Source: Verrucomicrobia bacterium UBA4286 (GTDB taxonomy: Bacteria > Verrucomicrobiota > Kiritimatiellia > RFP12 > UBA1067). Taken from it: a DNA stretch of 13,710 bases. Location of the stretch: contig DGVK01000139.1 in the NCBI GenBank assembly GCA_002395905.1, positions 1 through 13,710 of the forward strand, in the 5' to 3' direction. The notes beneath the pieces were generated by a model. It was given only the letters and a program-made list of their open reading frames with translations. It was not told the DNA's origin and did no database searches. Positions 13,437 through 13,710 of the stretch are shown piece by piece. Made by a program: the position numbers and the translations under genes. Position 1 is the first letter of the stretch. Every line of letters starts with the position of its first letter.

Positions 13437-13710
13437 TCAGGGTCGGCCTGCGCCGGAACAGCCCGCGAAGATCTCCACCGGCGCGTCCTGGCGCAGGACA
13501 AGAAGCGGCACATCCTCGCGGCCGATTCCGTCGAGCGCCGTGCGCATGGCGCGCTCGGCGAGGTGCGGCGCGTTGCACTCGGCGGACAGATGCCCGAGCG
13601 CGAGACGCGACAGACGCGGCGATGCGAAGCGCTTCACAAGTTCGCACGCCTGATCGTTTGAAAGATGACCCCTCGGCCCCGCTATACGCTGAACGAGACA
13701 CGGCGGGCGC
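13437..13710 (-). CDS. Metallo-beta-lactamase-fold hydrolase (WalJ/YycJ-like), C-terminal fragment
   Basis: Only the last 90 residues lie in the window; the frame is open to the right edge. The segment QRIAGPRGHLSNDQACELV followed by LALGHLSAECNAPHLAE is typical of the C-terminal part of YycJ/WalJ-like MBL-fold hydrolases, where the first His-containing loop (RGHLSN) and the HLS..CN.P motif recur. In Gram-positives WalJ is linked to cell-wall and DNA-processing phenotypes, but the reaction is not firmly settled and nothing here adds to it. The gene ends 121 bp before the oxidoreductase start on the same strand. That gap holds a promoter, so it need not be part of the same operon. Confidence 0.8.
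   Translation of the reverse strand, partial: RPPCLVQRIAGPRGHLSNDQACELVKRFASPRLSRLALGHLSAECNAPHLAERAMRTALDGIGREDVPLLVLRQDAPVEIFAGCSGAGRP

Overview
This is a gene-dense, high-GC bacterial chromosomal segment with almost no non-coding space. The only gaps over 25 bp are 117 bp (1919-2035), 28 bp (7905-7932), 26 bp (11814-11839) and 121 bp (13316-13436). I see no mobile element, tRNA, rRNA, CRISPR array or phage gene. The content suggests a Gram-negative of the PVC superphylum, perhaps the Kiritimatiellota/Lentisphaerota/Verrucomicrobiota side. It combines a ddl-ftsQ-ftsA-ftsZ division cluster with a strongly divergent FtsZ, a GH127 arabinofuranosidase-type enzyme and a Tat-exported Gfo/Idh/MocA protein. 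That placement is inference; no marker here fixes it.

Layout. (1) 1-1918, minus: an exported GH127-type glycoside hydrolase, cut by the left edge. (2) 1919-2035: a short divergent promoter region with two extended -10 elements in a 13-bp inverted repeat. (3) 2036-7904, plus: a tightly packed operon ddl-ftsQ-ftsA-ftsZ-mutL with 2-nt gaps or 4- to 11-nt overlaps. It makes the D-Ala-D-Ala precursor, builds the division ring and adds the mismatch-repair ATPase MutL. (4) 7933-13315, minus: an operon read from the right, Gfo/Idh/MocA oxidoreductase - hisS - exported Sel1-repeat protein - YmdB-type phosphodiesterase - serine O-acetyltransferase. It converges on mutL and has its own extended -10 promoter near 13338-13346. 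(5) 13437-13710, minus: the C-terminal end of a WalJ/YycJ-type metallo-beta-lactamase-fold protein, cut by the right edge.

Main points of interest. The FtsZ keeps the fold and C-terminal tail but has Arg at two positions of the T7 catalytic loop. The MutL has lost several metal ligands of its endonuclease site. The Sel1 protein almost certainly starts at a CTG codon that overlaps the hisS stop and restores a signal peptide. The ddl operon appears to give a leaderless message. Three promoters share a near-identical TTWTGGTATAATW element with no recognisable -35. I did not find a clearly new multi-gene system; the novelty is in divergent versions of known machines and in the expression signals.
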